Of a DNA stretch of 42,484 nt, positions 35,547 through 42,484 are shown piece after piece; the first letter of the stretch is position 1; every line of letters starts with the position of its first letter. Both the position numbers and the translations under genes were made by a program. Location of the stretch: the NCBI GenBank assembly GCA_025463005.1, contig JAOAPR010000131.1, forward strand, positions 1-42,484, read 5' to 3'. Source of the stretch: Bryobacterales bacterium (GTDB lineage Bacteria; Acidobacteriota; Terriglobia; Bryobacterales; Bryobacteraceae). The notes under the pieces are model-generated. The model saw only the letters and a list, made by a program, of their open reading frames with translations, was not told the origin of the DNA and did not search any database.

Positions 35547-36300
35547 GCCGGTCGGCGGTCTCGTGCACGCGATGTGTTTGCGGGGCGGTTCGCAGCCGGA
35601 CCACCTCGCCGATTACGAACACCGCAGGCGGCTCGACGTCCACTTCGCCTCGAGCCACCTGTTCCAGCGTCGATTCGCGCACGCGCTCCCGCTCGGTTGA
35701 AGCAAATTGCAGGAACGCGACCGGATCGCGGGCGGGCCGGCCGCCGTTGATCAGGCAGGTCGCGATCGCCGCGCGATTGTCTACTCCCATCAGGACCACC
35801 AGCGTTCCAGCGTGCCGGTACGCCGGCCAGTCCACTTCCTTGACCGCTTGCCGATGCCCCGGCAGCACCGTGAAGGATGCAGCCACGCCTCGATAGGTGA
35901 GAGGAATGCCCGCCAGGGCAGGCGCTGCCGTCACCGCCGATACACCCGGGACCACCTCCACGTCGAAGCCGTGCTGCGTCAGAAACTCGAGTTCCTCGCC
36001 TCCCCGTCCAAACACCATCGGATCGCCGCTCTTTAGCCGCACCACCGGTCCGGCGACGTCGCGCAGCCGCAAATACCAGGCGTAGATCTCGGCCTGGATC
36101 TCTTCCTGCTGTCCGCGCTGTTTGCACGCTGCAACGAAGGTGGCGTCGCGATTCGCCAGGGCCAGAATCTCGGGGCTCACGAGTTTGTCATAAATCACAG
36201 CCTCGGCTTGCGCCAGTAGCCGCGCTGCTTTTCTCGTCAGCAGGTCGGGGTCGCCTGGGCCCGCGCCGACCAGATACACTTTCGCCCTCTCCGCCGCCAT
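35539..36300 (-). CDS. cobA: Uroporphyrinogen-III C-methyltransferase (SUMT)
   Basis: The 253-residue enzyme uses two S-adenosylmethionines to make precorrin-2, the branch to sirohaem and cobalamin. VYLVGAGPGDPDLLTRKA, VIYDKLVSPEIL, VRLKSGDPMVFGRGGEE and VVPGVSAVTAAPALAGIPLTYRGVA are the SUMT motifs. It is the methyltransferase domain alone, without the CysG dehydrogenase/chelatase part. The gene stands alone with a structured leader; partner genes for sirohaem or B12 are not in the window. A symbol such as sumT would be equally fair. Confidence 0.93.
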   Translation of the reverse strand: MAAERAKVYLVGAGPGDPDLLTRKAARLLAQAEAVIYDKLVSPEILALANRDATFVAACKQRGQQEEIQAEIYAWYLRLRDVAGPVVRLKSGDPMVFGRGGEELEFLTQHGFDVEVVPGVSAVTAAPALAGIPLTYRGVAASFTVLPGHRQAVKEVDWPAYRHAGTLVVLMGVDNRAAIATCLINGGRPARDPVAFLQFASTERERVRESTLEQVARGEVDVEPPAVFVIGEVVRLRTAPQTHRVHETADRQS

Positions 36301-36424
36301 GGCGCATTTCCTCCAAGAATTGTGAACAGCAGGGTGGCTCCTAATGAGGAGCGACCAGAGTGGGTGGGTTGCCGACGAGGCCCCCTACACCCGAGCGAAA
36401 CCCCGCTCGGTCGCAAGGCTATCT
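36301..36424 (-). promoter_or_regulatory. Structured leader upstream of cobA
   Basis: The predicted 5' leader contains a 7-bp hairpin (CCGAGCG 36391-36397 with CGCTCGG 36404-36410) and a second stem (GCTCCT 36337-36342 with AGGAGC 36347-36352, extended by GGT/ACC outside a mismatch). Between them lies a G/C-block segment (GGGTG, AGGGGGCC, CGGCAACCCACCC in the minus sense) able to pair internally. GGAGG nine bases before the start codon is the ribosome binding site. I cannot match it to a known riboswitch: the B12-box is missing. It may also be a dispersed palindromic repeat. Confidence 0.45.
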
Positions 36425-36430
36425 AGAGGC

Positions 36431-36459
36431 AGTATAAACAGGAGCCGCTTGAATTGGAA
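36431..36459 (-). promoter_or_regulatory. Candidate cobA promoter
   Basis: On the minus strand TATACT (36431-36436) matches the -10 consensus in 5 of 6 bases, and TTCCAA (36454-36459) lies 17 nt upstream as a weak -35. It would start a ~124-nt leader. Confidence 0.4.
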
Positions 36460-36502
36460 GTAGTTCGTGCGAAGAAACTTCTTATGGGCTTGATAAAGGA
36501 AC

Positions 36503-37387
36503 TCACCATTTCAGGCCCGAAAACATGACGATATCCGAATCCCGCCCATCCAGACTCCGGCGGCTCACCACCAGATTTCCTCCCGCGCTGATGTCCGGAG
36601 ATTCATAAGACAATTCGCCAAAGGTCAGTTGCAAAGGCGAGCGGTTCTCGATCCGCGGAACGAACCACAGGTTAAACACTGGGGGGCCGCCTGAACTGAT
36701 GATCAGGCCCGAGTTATCGGGCGCCCAGGCGAAGCCTTGGAGTGTCAAGTCCTGGGCCGCCTGGACCGGATCCCCGCCCGAAGCGCTGACGACCATTATT
36801 TTCGCGTCCTGCAGGTAGGCGATTTTCTTGTCGTCGGGCGACCAGCGCAAATTGGAGTACGCGCTGCCAGGCGCTAATTTGACGATGGTACGGTCGCCCG
36901 CCGCCAGCTCAGCGGTCCCATCGCGCAGCCGGAAAAATGCCAGATTCCTGCCATCGTGGCTCAGATCGCCTGGAGCCAGTGCGTCGACCAACTTGTGAGC
37001 CTCGCCACCTGCGTCGGGAATCTCCCAAATAGCACCCGGAGTGAAATAGATCAGGTTGCTGGAATCCGGCGACCAGCGCGGTGCTTCGTGATCGACGTCG
37101 TCCTTGGTAATCACTCGCGAACCACCGTCCGTGAGTCGCTCGACCCAAATCTGCTTCCTGCCGCCCGACGCCGCCACGAATGCGACCGACTTACCATCGG
37201 GCGAGATCGCCGGCGTCTCTTCCGGGCCCACCATGTCTGTCAGGCGCTGCACCTCGACGACCTGTTTAGGGATGCGCTTGACCAGGGCCGCATGCACCAC
37301 ATATCCAGCCAGACCGCTCGCCAAGCCGACTGCGAGTGCCAGCGCCCAGGGAACGCGCGAGCGGTTTGGTGTTTTCGGAACGTCCAC
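36503..37387 (-). CDS. Membrane-anchored TolB-like beta-propeller protein
   Basis: From GTG 37387 (GGAG five bases upstream on that strand) the product has 294 residues: a short cytoplasmic start, one membrane segment (PWALALAVGLASGLAGYVVHAAL, ~13-35) and then WD40-like PD40 repeats of the kind ISPDGKSVAFVA, WSPDSSNLIYF, DLSHDGRNLAFF, WSPDDKKIAYLQ, WAPDNSGLII. Acidobacteria often carry such propellers fused to Ser/Thr kinases; here no kinase domain is attached. It resembles the extracellular half of such a receptor. ATG 37420 is an alternative start. Confidence 0.78.
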   Translation of the reverse strand: MDVPKTPNRSRVPWALALAVGLASGLAGYVVHAALVKRIPKQVVEVQRLTDMVGPEETPAISPDGKSVAFVAASGGRKQIWVERLTDGGSRVITKDDVDHEAPRWSPDSSNLIYFTPGAIWEIPDAGGEAHKLVDALAPGDLSHDGRNLAFFRLRDGTAELAAGDRTIVKLAPGSAYSNLRWSPDDKKIAYLQDAKIMVVSASGGDPVQAAQDLTLQGFAWAPDNSGLIISSGGPPVFNLWFVPRIENRSPLQLTFGELSYESPDISAGGNLVVSRRSLDGRDSDIVMFSGLKW

Positions 37388-37412
37388 GTGAACTCCAATT
37401 ATCGCCGGATTC

Positions 37413-37421
37413 TGATACACT
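37413..37421 (+). promoter_or_regulatory. Extended -10 of the metallo-beta-lactamase gene
   Basis: TGATACACT has a TGn extension with TACACT (4 of 6 matches), ending 10 nt before ATG 37432. No Shine-Dalgarno sequence lies between. Transcription would begin within a few bases of the start codon, so the mRNA could be nearly leaderless. Confidence 0.4.
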
Positions 37422-37431
37422 TTCCCTCACG

Positions 37432-38283
37432 ATGCAACCCCACAAACTGCTTCTTTGCCTATTGTTCGTCCTCGTTGCAGCGACGCAGACGTCAGCTCAG
37501 AACAAGCAAGCCAAGCAGGCCAAGACTGACTGGAATGCGCCCTTCCCGCCGCACAAAGTGATCGGCAACGTCTACTTCGTCGGCTCCGCGGAGCTTGCCA
37601 CGTTCCTCATCACCACGCCCGAAGGCCACATCCTCATCAACAGTGACTTTGAGAGCACCGTTCCGGTGATCCGCGCCTCAGTCGAGAAGCTGGGATTCAA
37701 GATGACCGACATTAAGATTCTTCTCGGCAGCCACGCCCATGGCGATCACATGGAGGGCGACGCCCTGATGAAGGAACTCACCGGCGCGCGCGTGATGGCG
37801 ATGGAGCAGGACGTTCCGTTGCTTCGCAAAATGACGCCCGGCAACAAGCCGCATCCCATCGATCGGATCTTGAAGGACGGAGACCAGGTCGCGCTCGGCG
37901 GCACCACGCTGGTAGCGCATCTTACGGCCGGCCACACCCCGGGTTGCACCACCTGGACGCTCAAGGCAGACGAGAATGGCAAGCCCTACAACGTTTTGAT
38001 CGTGTGCAGCGTCGGCATCAATCCCGGTTACGTGCTGGTCAACAATAAAGACTATCCGCAGATCGCAGACGACTACGCTCGCAGCTTCAGGCTTTTGCGA
38101 ACTCTCCCGGTGGACGTGTTTCTAGGCGCGCACGGCTCGTTTTACGGTTTGCAGGCGAAATACGCCCAGCTCGGAAAGGGCGGCGCGAATCCCTTCATCG
38201 ATCCGGCAGGCTTCAAAGCCTACCTGGATGACAAGGAAAAAGCGTTCACCACGGAACTCGCAGCGCAGAAAGCAAAACAATAA
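37432..38283 (+). CDS. Subclass B3 metallo-beta-lactamase family protein
   Basis: The 283-residue protein has a signal peptide (MQPHKLLLCLLFVLVAATQTSAQ) and the B3 zinc ligands: H101, H103, D105, H106 in SHAHGDH, H168 in GHTPGC and H234 in GAHGSFY. The stretch VGINPGYVLVNNKDYPQIADDYARSF is typical of environmental B3 enzymes. It would hydrolyse beta-lactams in the periplasm; substrate range cannot be read from sequence. The FAD oxidoreductase gene starts 6 nt downstream. It is divergent from the propeller gene (44-nt gap). Confidence 0.9.
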   Translation: MQPHKLLLCLLFVLVAATQTSAQNKQAKQAKTDWNAPFPPHKVIGNVYFVGSAELATFLITTPEGHILINSDFESTVPVIRASVEKLGFKMTDIKILLGSHAHGDHMEGDALMKELTGARVMAMEQDVPLLRKMTPGNKPHPIDRILKDGDQVALGGTTLVAHLTAGHTPGCTTWTLKADENGKPYNVLIVCSVGINPGYVLVNNKDYPQIADDYARSFRLLRTLPVDVFLGAHGSFYGLQAKYAQLGKGGANPFIDPAGFKAYLDDKEKAFTTELAAQKAKQ

Positions 38284-38289
38284 TAATCC

Positions 38290-39672
38290 ATGATCAGCCA
38301 GGAAACCATCGACAAGTTCCGCGGGCAGCTTCGCGGAGAACTGATTCAGCCGGGAGACAGCGGTTACGACGACGCCCGCAAAGTCTACAACGGGATGATC
38401 GACAAGAAGCCGCGTCTCATCGCCAAGTGCGTGGACGTCGCGGATGTGATCGCCGCGGTGAAATTCGGACGAGCCAGCGGATTGCGGGTCTCCGTCCGCG
38501 GCGGCGCTCACAACGCCGGCGGGCTGGGCGTCTGGGACGATGCCCTGACCATCGATCTTTCCGGCATCAAGTACGTGCACGTGGATCCGACGACCGACAC
38601 GGTGCGCGTTGGCGGTGGATGCGTCTGGGGCGATGTGGATCACGCCACGCACGCCTTCGGCTTGGCCATTCCCACGGGTATCATTTCCACCACCGGCGTC
38701 GGCGGGTTGACGCTCGGTGGCGGCCTGGGCCACCTCACCCGCAGATGCGGATTGACGATCGATAATCTACTGAGCGCCGACGTAGTGTTGGCCGATGGCC
38801 GGTTCGTGGTCGCGAATGCCCAGGAGAACAGCGACCTGTTCTGGGCGTTGCGCGGCGGCGGCGGCAACTTCGGCGTGGTCACGTCGTTCGTGTTCAAGGC
38901 GCATCCAATTGACACGGTGATGGCGGGACCGATGTTCTGGGATCTTGAGGATGCAGCCGACGTGATGAAGTTCTATCGTGAATTCATTACCAAGGCGCCC
39001 GATACCGTGGGCGGCTGGTTCGCGTTTCTGGTGGTTCCGCCCGTTCCGCTGTTCCCCGAAGCGCTGCACTTGAAAAAAGTCGCCGCGATTTTGTGGTGTT
39101 TACCAGTTCCGCAAGATGAGGCTAACAAGCTTCTCGATCCGGTACGTCAATTTCGCAAGCCCTTGCTCGATGGAGTAGGTCCCGTGCCAATGCCCGCGCT
39201 GAACAGCCTGTTCGATCCGCTGTTTCCCCCGGGATTGCAGTGGTACTGGAAAGCCGACTTCTTTAAGGAGCTGTCCGACGCGGCGGTTGCCGAACATGTG
39301 AAGTGGGGCAGCCAGATTCCCACCATGCACTCCACCATGCACCTGTATCCTGTGAACGGCGCGGCGCACCGCGTCGGCAAGAATGATACTGCCTGGAGTT
39401 ATCGCGACGCCGTCTGGAGCCAGGTGATCGTGGGCGTTGATCCCGATCCCGCCAATCGCGACAAGATCACCGACTGGGCCCGCGGCTACTACGACGCGCT
39501 GCATCCCTACGGAGCGGGCGGCGCTTACGTGAACTTCATGATGGAAGAGGGCGAGGATCGCATCCGCGCAACATATCGCGATAATTACGACCGGCTGGCC
39601 AAGGTGAAGGCGAAGTACGATCCGGAAAACTTCTTCCGCGTGAACCAGAACATCAAACCCGCCTCAGCCTAA
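38290..39672 (+). CDS. FAD-binding oxidoreductase, berberine-bridge enzyme type
   Basis: The 460-residue protein has a PCMH-type FAD domain (VSVRGGAHNAGG; GGGCVWGDVDHATHAFGLAIPTGIISTTGVGGLTLGGGLG; LFWALRGGGGNFGVV) and a C-terminal BBE segment (YVNFMMEEGEDRIRATYRDNYDRLAKVKAKYDPENFFRVNQNI). H74 in GGAHN is the position of covalent 8-alpha-histidyl FAD attachment. The second, cysteinyl link is not expected, because the loop reads TTGVGG with no Cys. There is no signal peptide. Substrate is unknown: family members oxidise sugars, alkaloids or antibiotics. It follows the lactamase gene by 6 nt and converges on the RAYT gene with a 4-nt overlap of stops. Confidence 0.9.
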   Translation: MISQETIDKFRGQLRGELIQPGDSGYDDARKVYNGMIDKKPRLIAKCVDVADVIAAVKFGRASGLRVSVRGGAHNAGGLGVWDDALTIDLSGIKYVHVDPTTDTVRVGGGCVWGDVDHATHAFGLAIPTGIISTTGVGGLTLGGGLGHLTRRCGLTIDNLLSADVVLADGRFVVANAQENSDLFWALRGGGGNFGVVTSFVFKAHPIDTVMAGPMFWDLEDAADVMKFYREFITKAPDTVGGWFAFLVVPPVPLFPEALHLKKVAAILWCLPVPQDEANKLLDPVRQFRKPLLDGVGPVPMPALNSLFDPLFPPGLQWYWKADFFKELSDAAVAEHVKWGSQIPTMHSTMHLYPVNGAAHRVGKNDTAWSYRDAVWSQVIVGVDPDPANRDKITDWARGYYDALHPYGAGGAYVNFMMEEGEDRIRATYRDNYDRLAKVKAKYDPENFFRVNQNIKPASA

Positions 39673-40169
39673 CGGACCAGCCCGGCCTTCACTGGATTGG
39701 TCTCGATGTACGCACGAATTTTTTGGAACTCCCGTCGATTCCGCACCCAGTGATCGTAGGATTCTTTTTGCCAAAAGGACTCTCCGGTTCGTCCTAACAG
39801 GCGGTTGGCTTCTCGGGCGGTGGCGCCCTTGAGCGATTTCAGCAAGCGATCGGGAGCGATCCTGGGCTGAATCAGTAGATGAACATGATTTGCCATCACC
39901 ACGTAGGCTCCAAGTTCATAGTGTCCCAAGTCCACCCCCTTGCGGATAGAACCGACCACAATTCGGGCGATTTCGGGCTGCTGAAGGTACATCGGACCAC
40001 GCCGCAGGGTATCCAGTTGACGGTCTAGCCACACAAACACCTGCCCGGAGGCTAACGGCCCGGGCGGCGGCAACAACGAAGCCGGCAGACTGCCGTGCAA
40101 GTGCCAAGTGAGGAACAACGGAGTGCCTTCCGGATACAGGTGCGGCAATCGTCGGCGATGCAGACTCAC
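39669..40169 (-). CDS. REP-associated tyrosine transposase (RAYT, IS200/Y1 HUH type)
   Basis: The 166-residue protein has the HUH nuclease motif in VVMANHVHLLI (H95, H97) and a C-terminal helix SYDHWVRNRREFQKIRAYIETNPVKAGL in which Y138 is the probable nucleophile. The start is LYPEGTPLFLTWHLHG, as in many RAYTs. These enzymes cleave and rejoin REP hairpins and are domesticated rather than mobile. A hairpin doublet lies ~55 nt upstream of the gene. Confidence 0.9.
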   Translation of the reverse strand: MSLHRRRLPHLYPEGTPLFLTWHLHGSLPASLLPPPGPLASGQVFVWLDRQLDTLRRGPMYLQQPEIARIVVGSIRKGVDLGHYELGAYVVMANHVHLLIQPRIAPDRLLKSLKGATAREANRLLGRTGESFWQKESYDHWVRNRREFQKIRAYIETNPVKAGLVR

Positions 40170-40221
40170 GTGTCCATATAATCGATAAAATAGGAGGATG
40201 TTCTCATTCGAACAGAAGCGG

Positions 40222-40262
40222 GCGTCGAGACGAGTCTCGACGCGGCACGCACGAGTGCGTGC
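40222..40262. repeat. Hairpin doublet upstream of the RAYT gene (REP-like)
   Basis: GCGTCGAGAC (40222-40231) pairs perfectly with GTCTCGACGC (40234-40243) across GA. One base later, GCACGCAC (40245-40252) pairs with GTGCGTGC (40255-40262), again across GA. The two perfect stems with the same GA centre look like a BIME-type pair and are the likely substrate of the adjacent RAYT. Confidence 0.8.
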
Positions 40263-40536
40263 GCCACGGTCACACCGCGCTAGCCCATCTTTTTTCTCCC
40301 ATCCCTCCGCAAGTTGGCGTTTTCACTCGCCTCGCTTTTCCCAACATGCCTTTACGGTGTAGTCAAGGAGTTCGAGGGCTCTGTCGTTGGAGACCTTGGA
40401 CCCACCGGGAAACAGCATCCTAGGAAAGGCTGTGGAGGGTGTGCGTGCAACGAATCCCTTGCTTGTCTGGGTTACCGATAAGATCGAGGCGCCTCTAAAT
40501 TGGAACGAACGGAGGAATGTGAAGCGACGCAGGGAG

Positions 40537-40566
40537 CTTGTTACAATCCGTGTCTTGTTACAATCC
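40537..40566 (+). promoter_or_regulatory. 13-bp direct repeat / promoter before acs
   Basis: CTTGTTACAATCC occurs at 40537-40549 and again at 40554-40566. Each copy contains TACAAT, one base off the -10 consensus. The second TACAAT (40559-40564) ends 7 nt before ATG 40572, and TTGTTA of the first copy lies 15 nt upstream as a -35-like element. The repeat could be a promoter, a paired operator site, or both. No Shine-Dalgarno sequence precedes the ATG. Confidence 0.5.
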
Positions 40567-40571
40567 ATTCG

Positions 40572-42484
40572 ATGAGCACCCCGTCCGTCTATCCCCCTAG
40601 CGAAGAATTCGTCCGCCAGGCCCACGTCCAGAGCATGCAAGGCTATCTGGACCTCTATCGCCGCGCGGAACAGGATCCCGAAGCCTTCTGGGGTGAAATC
40701 GCCGAACGCGAGATCCACTGGTTCGAAAAGTGGACCAAAGTGCTCGAATGGAACCCGCCCTTCGCGCGCTGGTTCGCCGGTGCGAAGCTCAACGTCTCTT
40801 ACAACTGTCTCGATCGTCATCTCACCACGCCCCGCAAAAACAAAGTCGCGATTCTGTGGGAGGGCGAACCAGGCGAGCAGCGCTTCATCACCTACCAGGA
40901 GCTGCATCGTCTAGTGGTCCGCTTCGCCAGCGTACTGCAATCGCGCGGTTACAAGGCCGGCGACCGCGCCATCATTTACATGCCGATGATCCCCGAGTTG
41001 CCCATCGCCATGCTGGCCTGCACGCGGCTCGGGATAACTCACAGTGTCGTGTTCGGCGGATTTTCGGCCGAGGCGCTCAAGGCCCGCATCCAGGACCTCG
41101 GCGCGACTCTGGTCATCACCGCCGATGGCGGTTTTCGCCGCGGCAAAGAGGTCAAGCTCAAGCGGGCCGTGGATGAGGCAGTCGAAGAATGTCCGGGCGT
41201 GCGCGACGTGATCGTGTATCGCCGCACCGGTTCCGAAACACCGATGAAACAAGGCCGCGACTTATGGTGGCACGATCTGGATGAACACGCCACCGAAAAC
41301 TGCCCGGCCGTTCCGCTCGATAGCGAGCATCCTCTGTTCGTGCTTTACACCTCCGGCACCACCGGCAAGCCCAAGGGGATTCTGCACACCACCGGCGGCT
41401 ATCTCACCCACGTCACCGCGACCATGAAGTGGGTTTTCGACCTGAAGGAGCAAGACACCTATTGGTGCTCAGCCGATATCGGGTGGGTCACCGGGCACAG
41501 TTACATCGTGTACGGCCCATTGTCTGCCGGCGCGACTACCGTGATGTACGAAGGTGCTCCCGATTATCCGCAGTTCGACCGCTGGTGGCGCATCGTCGAG
41601 AAATATCGCGTCAACATTCTGTACACCTCGCCCACCGCGATCCGCGCGCTGATCCGCCAGGGCGAGCAGTGGCCGAACGCGCACGATCTTTCGAGTCTTC
41701 GGTTGCTCGGCTCCGTCGGCGAGCCGATCAATCCGGCGGCGTGGGAATGGTATCACCGCGTGATCGGCAAGGGCCGCTGTCCCATCGTCGATACGTGGTG
41801 GCAAACCGAAAACGGTGCGATCCTCATCGCGCCGATGCCTGGCGCGGTTCCGCTCAAGCCCGGTTCAGCGACGCTGCCGATGCCCGGAATCATTCCCGAT
41901 ATCGTCGATCTGAGCGGGAATCCGGTCGGTCCGGAAAAAGAAGGCTACCTGATCGTCAAGCGTCCCTGGCCGAGCATGGCGCGCACCATCTGGGGCGATC
42001 CGGAACGATTCAAAGAACAATATTGGAGCAAAGTTCCGGGCGCGTATTTCACCGGCGATGCGGCGCGCCGCGATGCGGATGGATACTTCTTGGTGCTGGG
42101 TCGCGTCGACGATGTGATGAACGTCAGCGGTCATCGGCTGAGCACGATGGAGGTCGAGTCCGCGCTGGTGCGTCATCCCGCGGTCGCGGAAGCGGCAGTG
42201 GTCGGCAAGCCGCACGAGATCACCGGACAAGCGGTGTGCTGCTTCGTAACGCTCAAGAAAGGCGACTATAGTCACGAAGAGCTCGGCAAGGAATTGCGGC
42301 AGTGGGTCGCGCATGAGATCGGCAGCTTCGCGCGTCCCGAAGAAATTCGTTTCTCTGACGCGCTGCCCAAAACGCGGAGCGGCAAAATCATGCGCCGTCT
42401 TCTGCGCGAGATCGTCACTACACGATCGGTAACCGGCGACGTCACCACGCTCGAGGATCTCTCCGTGGTCACGCGCCTCGCCGC
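40572..42484 (+). CDS. acs: Acetyl-CoA synthetase (partial at window edge)
   Basis: The frame from ATG 40572 stays open to the right edge, 637 complete codons, and lacks only the last ten or so residues. It activates acetate to acetyl-CoA through acetyl-AMP. [11 protein letters not shown] is the AMP-binding P-loop motif; [21 protein letters not shown] and [14 protein letters not shown] are adenylation and hinge motifs. [11 protein letters not shown] holds the lysine commonly acetylated for control. The N-terminus begins without a ribosome binding site; a 13-bp direct repeat is immediately upstream. Confidence 0.95.
   Translation, partial: MSTPSVYPPSEEFVRQAHVQSMQGYLDLYRRAEQDPEAFWGEIAEREIHWFEKWTKVLEWNPPFARWFAGAKLNVSYNCLDRHLTTPRKNKVAILWEGEPGEQRFITYQELHRLVVRFASVLQSRGYKAGDRAIIYMPMIPELPIAMLACTRLGITHSVVFGGFSAEALKARIQDLGATLVITADGGFRRGKEVKLKRAVDEAVEECPGVRDVIVYRRTGSETPMKQGRDLWWHDLDEHATENCPAVPLDSEHPLFVLYTSGTTGKPKGILHTTGGYLTHVTATMKWVFDLKEQDTYWCSADIGWVTGHSYIVYGPLSAGATTVMYEGAPDYPQFDRWWRIVEKYRVNILYTSPTAIRALIRQGEQWPNAHDLSSLRLLGSVGEPINPAAWEWYHRVIGKGRCPIVDTWWQTENGAILIAPMPGAVPLKPGSATLPMPGIIPDIVDLSGNPVGPEKEGYLIVKRPWPSMARTIWGDPERFKEQYWSKVPGAYFTGDAARRDADGYFLVLGRVDDVMNVSGHRLSTMEVESALVRHPAVAEAAVVGKPHEITGQAVCCFVTLKKGDYSHEELGKELRQWVAHEIGSFARPEEIRFSDALPKTRSGKIMRRLLREIVTTRSVTGDVTTLEDLSVVTRLA

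Larger units (their letters stand above)
40170..40571. other. Intergenic region between RAYT and acs
   Basis: This 402-nt gap holds the RAYT 5' region, a hairpin doublet (40222-40262), T/C-rich sequence near 40288 and a direct repeat just before acs. Frames crossing it on the minus strand extend from the antisense of acs and show no family. No convincing gene is seen. Confidence 0.5.

Noticed and set aside
36301-36424. Cobalamin riboswitch upstream of cobA
   Set aside because: The conserved B12-box and the core junction sequences are not present, so I list the region only as an unassigned structured leader.
40323-40571. Minus-strand frame downstream of the acs antisense, possible gene remnant
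   Set aside because: The protein-like tail has no recognisable family and continues only as the antisense of acs; I see no start signal of its own.

Overview
The window looks like a chromosomal segment of an acidobacterium, most likely from the Solibacter/Bryobacter side of the phylum. That placement is inferred from several signs: high GC content; a secreted protein ending in the acidobacterial-type C-terminal domain catalogued as TIGR03437; a stand-alone TolB-like propeller protein; an environmental-type subclass B3 metallo-beta-lactamase; and abundant intergenic hairpin doublets. No rRNA operon, prophage or CRISPR array is present.

Layout. Bases 1-530 hold a tRNA-Leu(UAA) gene and non-coding DNA. 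Bases 530-14630 are a mosaic of small transcription units: two tiny zinc-ribbon proteins, a secreted HExxH metalloprotease, a MetE-like core enzyme downstream of an HDOD protein, a TPR/beta-barrel plus glycosidase-like pair that may serve surface polysaccharide, a family 5 uracil-DNA glycosylase, a membrane-anchored unknown, a Tudor-like small protein, the TIGR03437-type protein, an ECF sigma factor coupled to a membrane partner, and rsmA.

Bases 15129-35524 are one uninterrupted plus-strand superoperon of 35 genes that joins the classical str, S10, spc and alpha operons: rpsL rpsG fusA tuf / rpsJ rplC rplD rplW rplB rpsS rplV rpsC rplP rpmC rpsQ / rplN rplX rplE rpsN(Z) rpsH rplF rplR rpsE rpmD rplO secY adk map infA rpmJ / rpsM rpsK rpsD rpoA rplQ. 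It supplies ribosomal proteins, the elongation GTPases, initiation factor 1, the Sec channel, adenylate kinase, methionine aminopeptidase and RNA polymerase alpha. It has a good promoter with a structured leader upstream, a perfect hairpin between tuf and rpsJ, and a terminator-like hairpin after rplQ. Several ribosomal proteins (S3, S19, L29, L15) carry low-complexity C-terminal tails, and IF-1 is divergent.

Bases 35539-42484 return to accessory content: a SUMT (cobA) gene behind a structured leader, a membrane-anchored TolB-like propeller divergent from a B3 metallo-beta-lactamase and a berberine-bridge-type FAD oxidoreductase, a RAYT-type transposase next to a hairpin doublet, and acetyl-CoA synthetase, cut by the window edge close to its natural end.

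I did not find a clear, self-contained new defence or metabolic system. The more interesting signals are regulatory and structural: the two hairpin doublets (one beside a RAYT gene), the alternative-pairing leader before rpsL, the tuf/rpsJ hairpin, the cobA leader, the ribosomal protein tails, the divergent IF-1, and the TPR-barrel/glycosidase pair.
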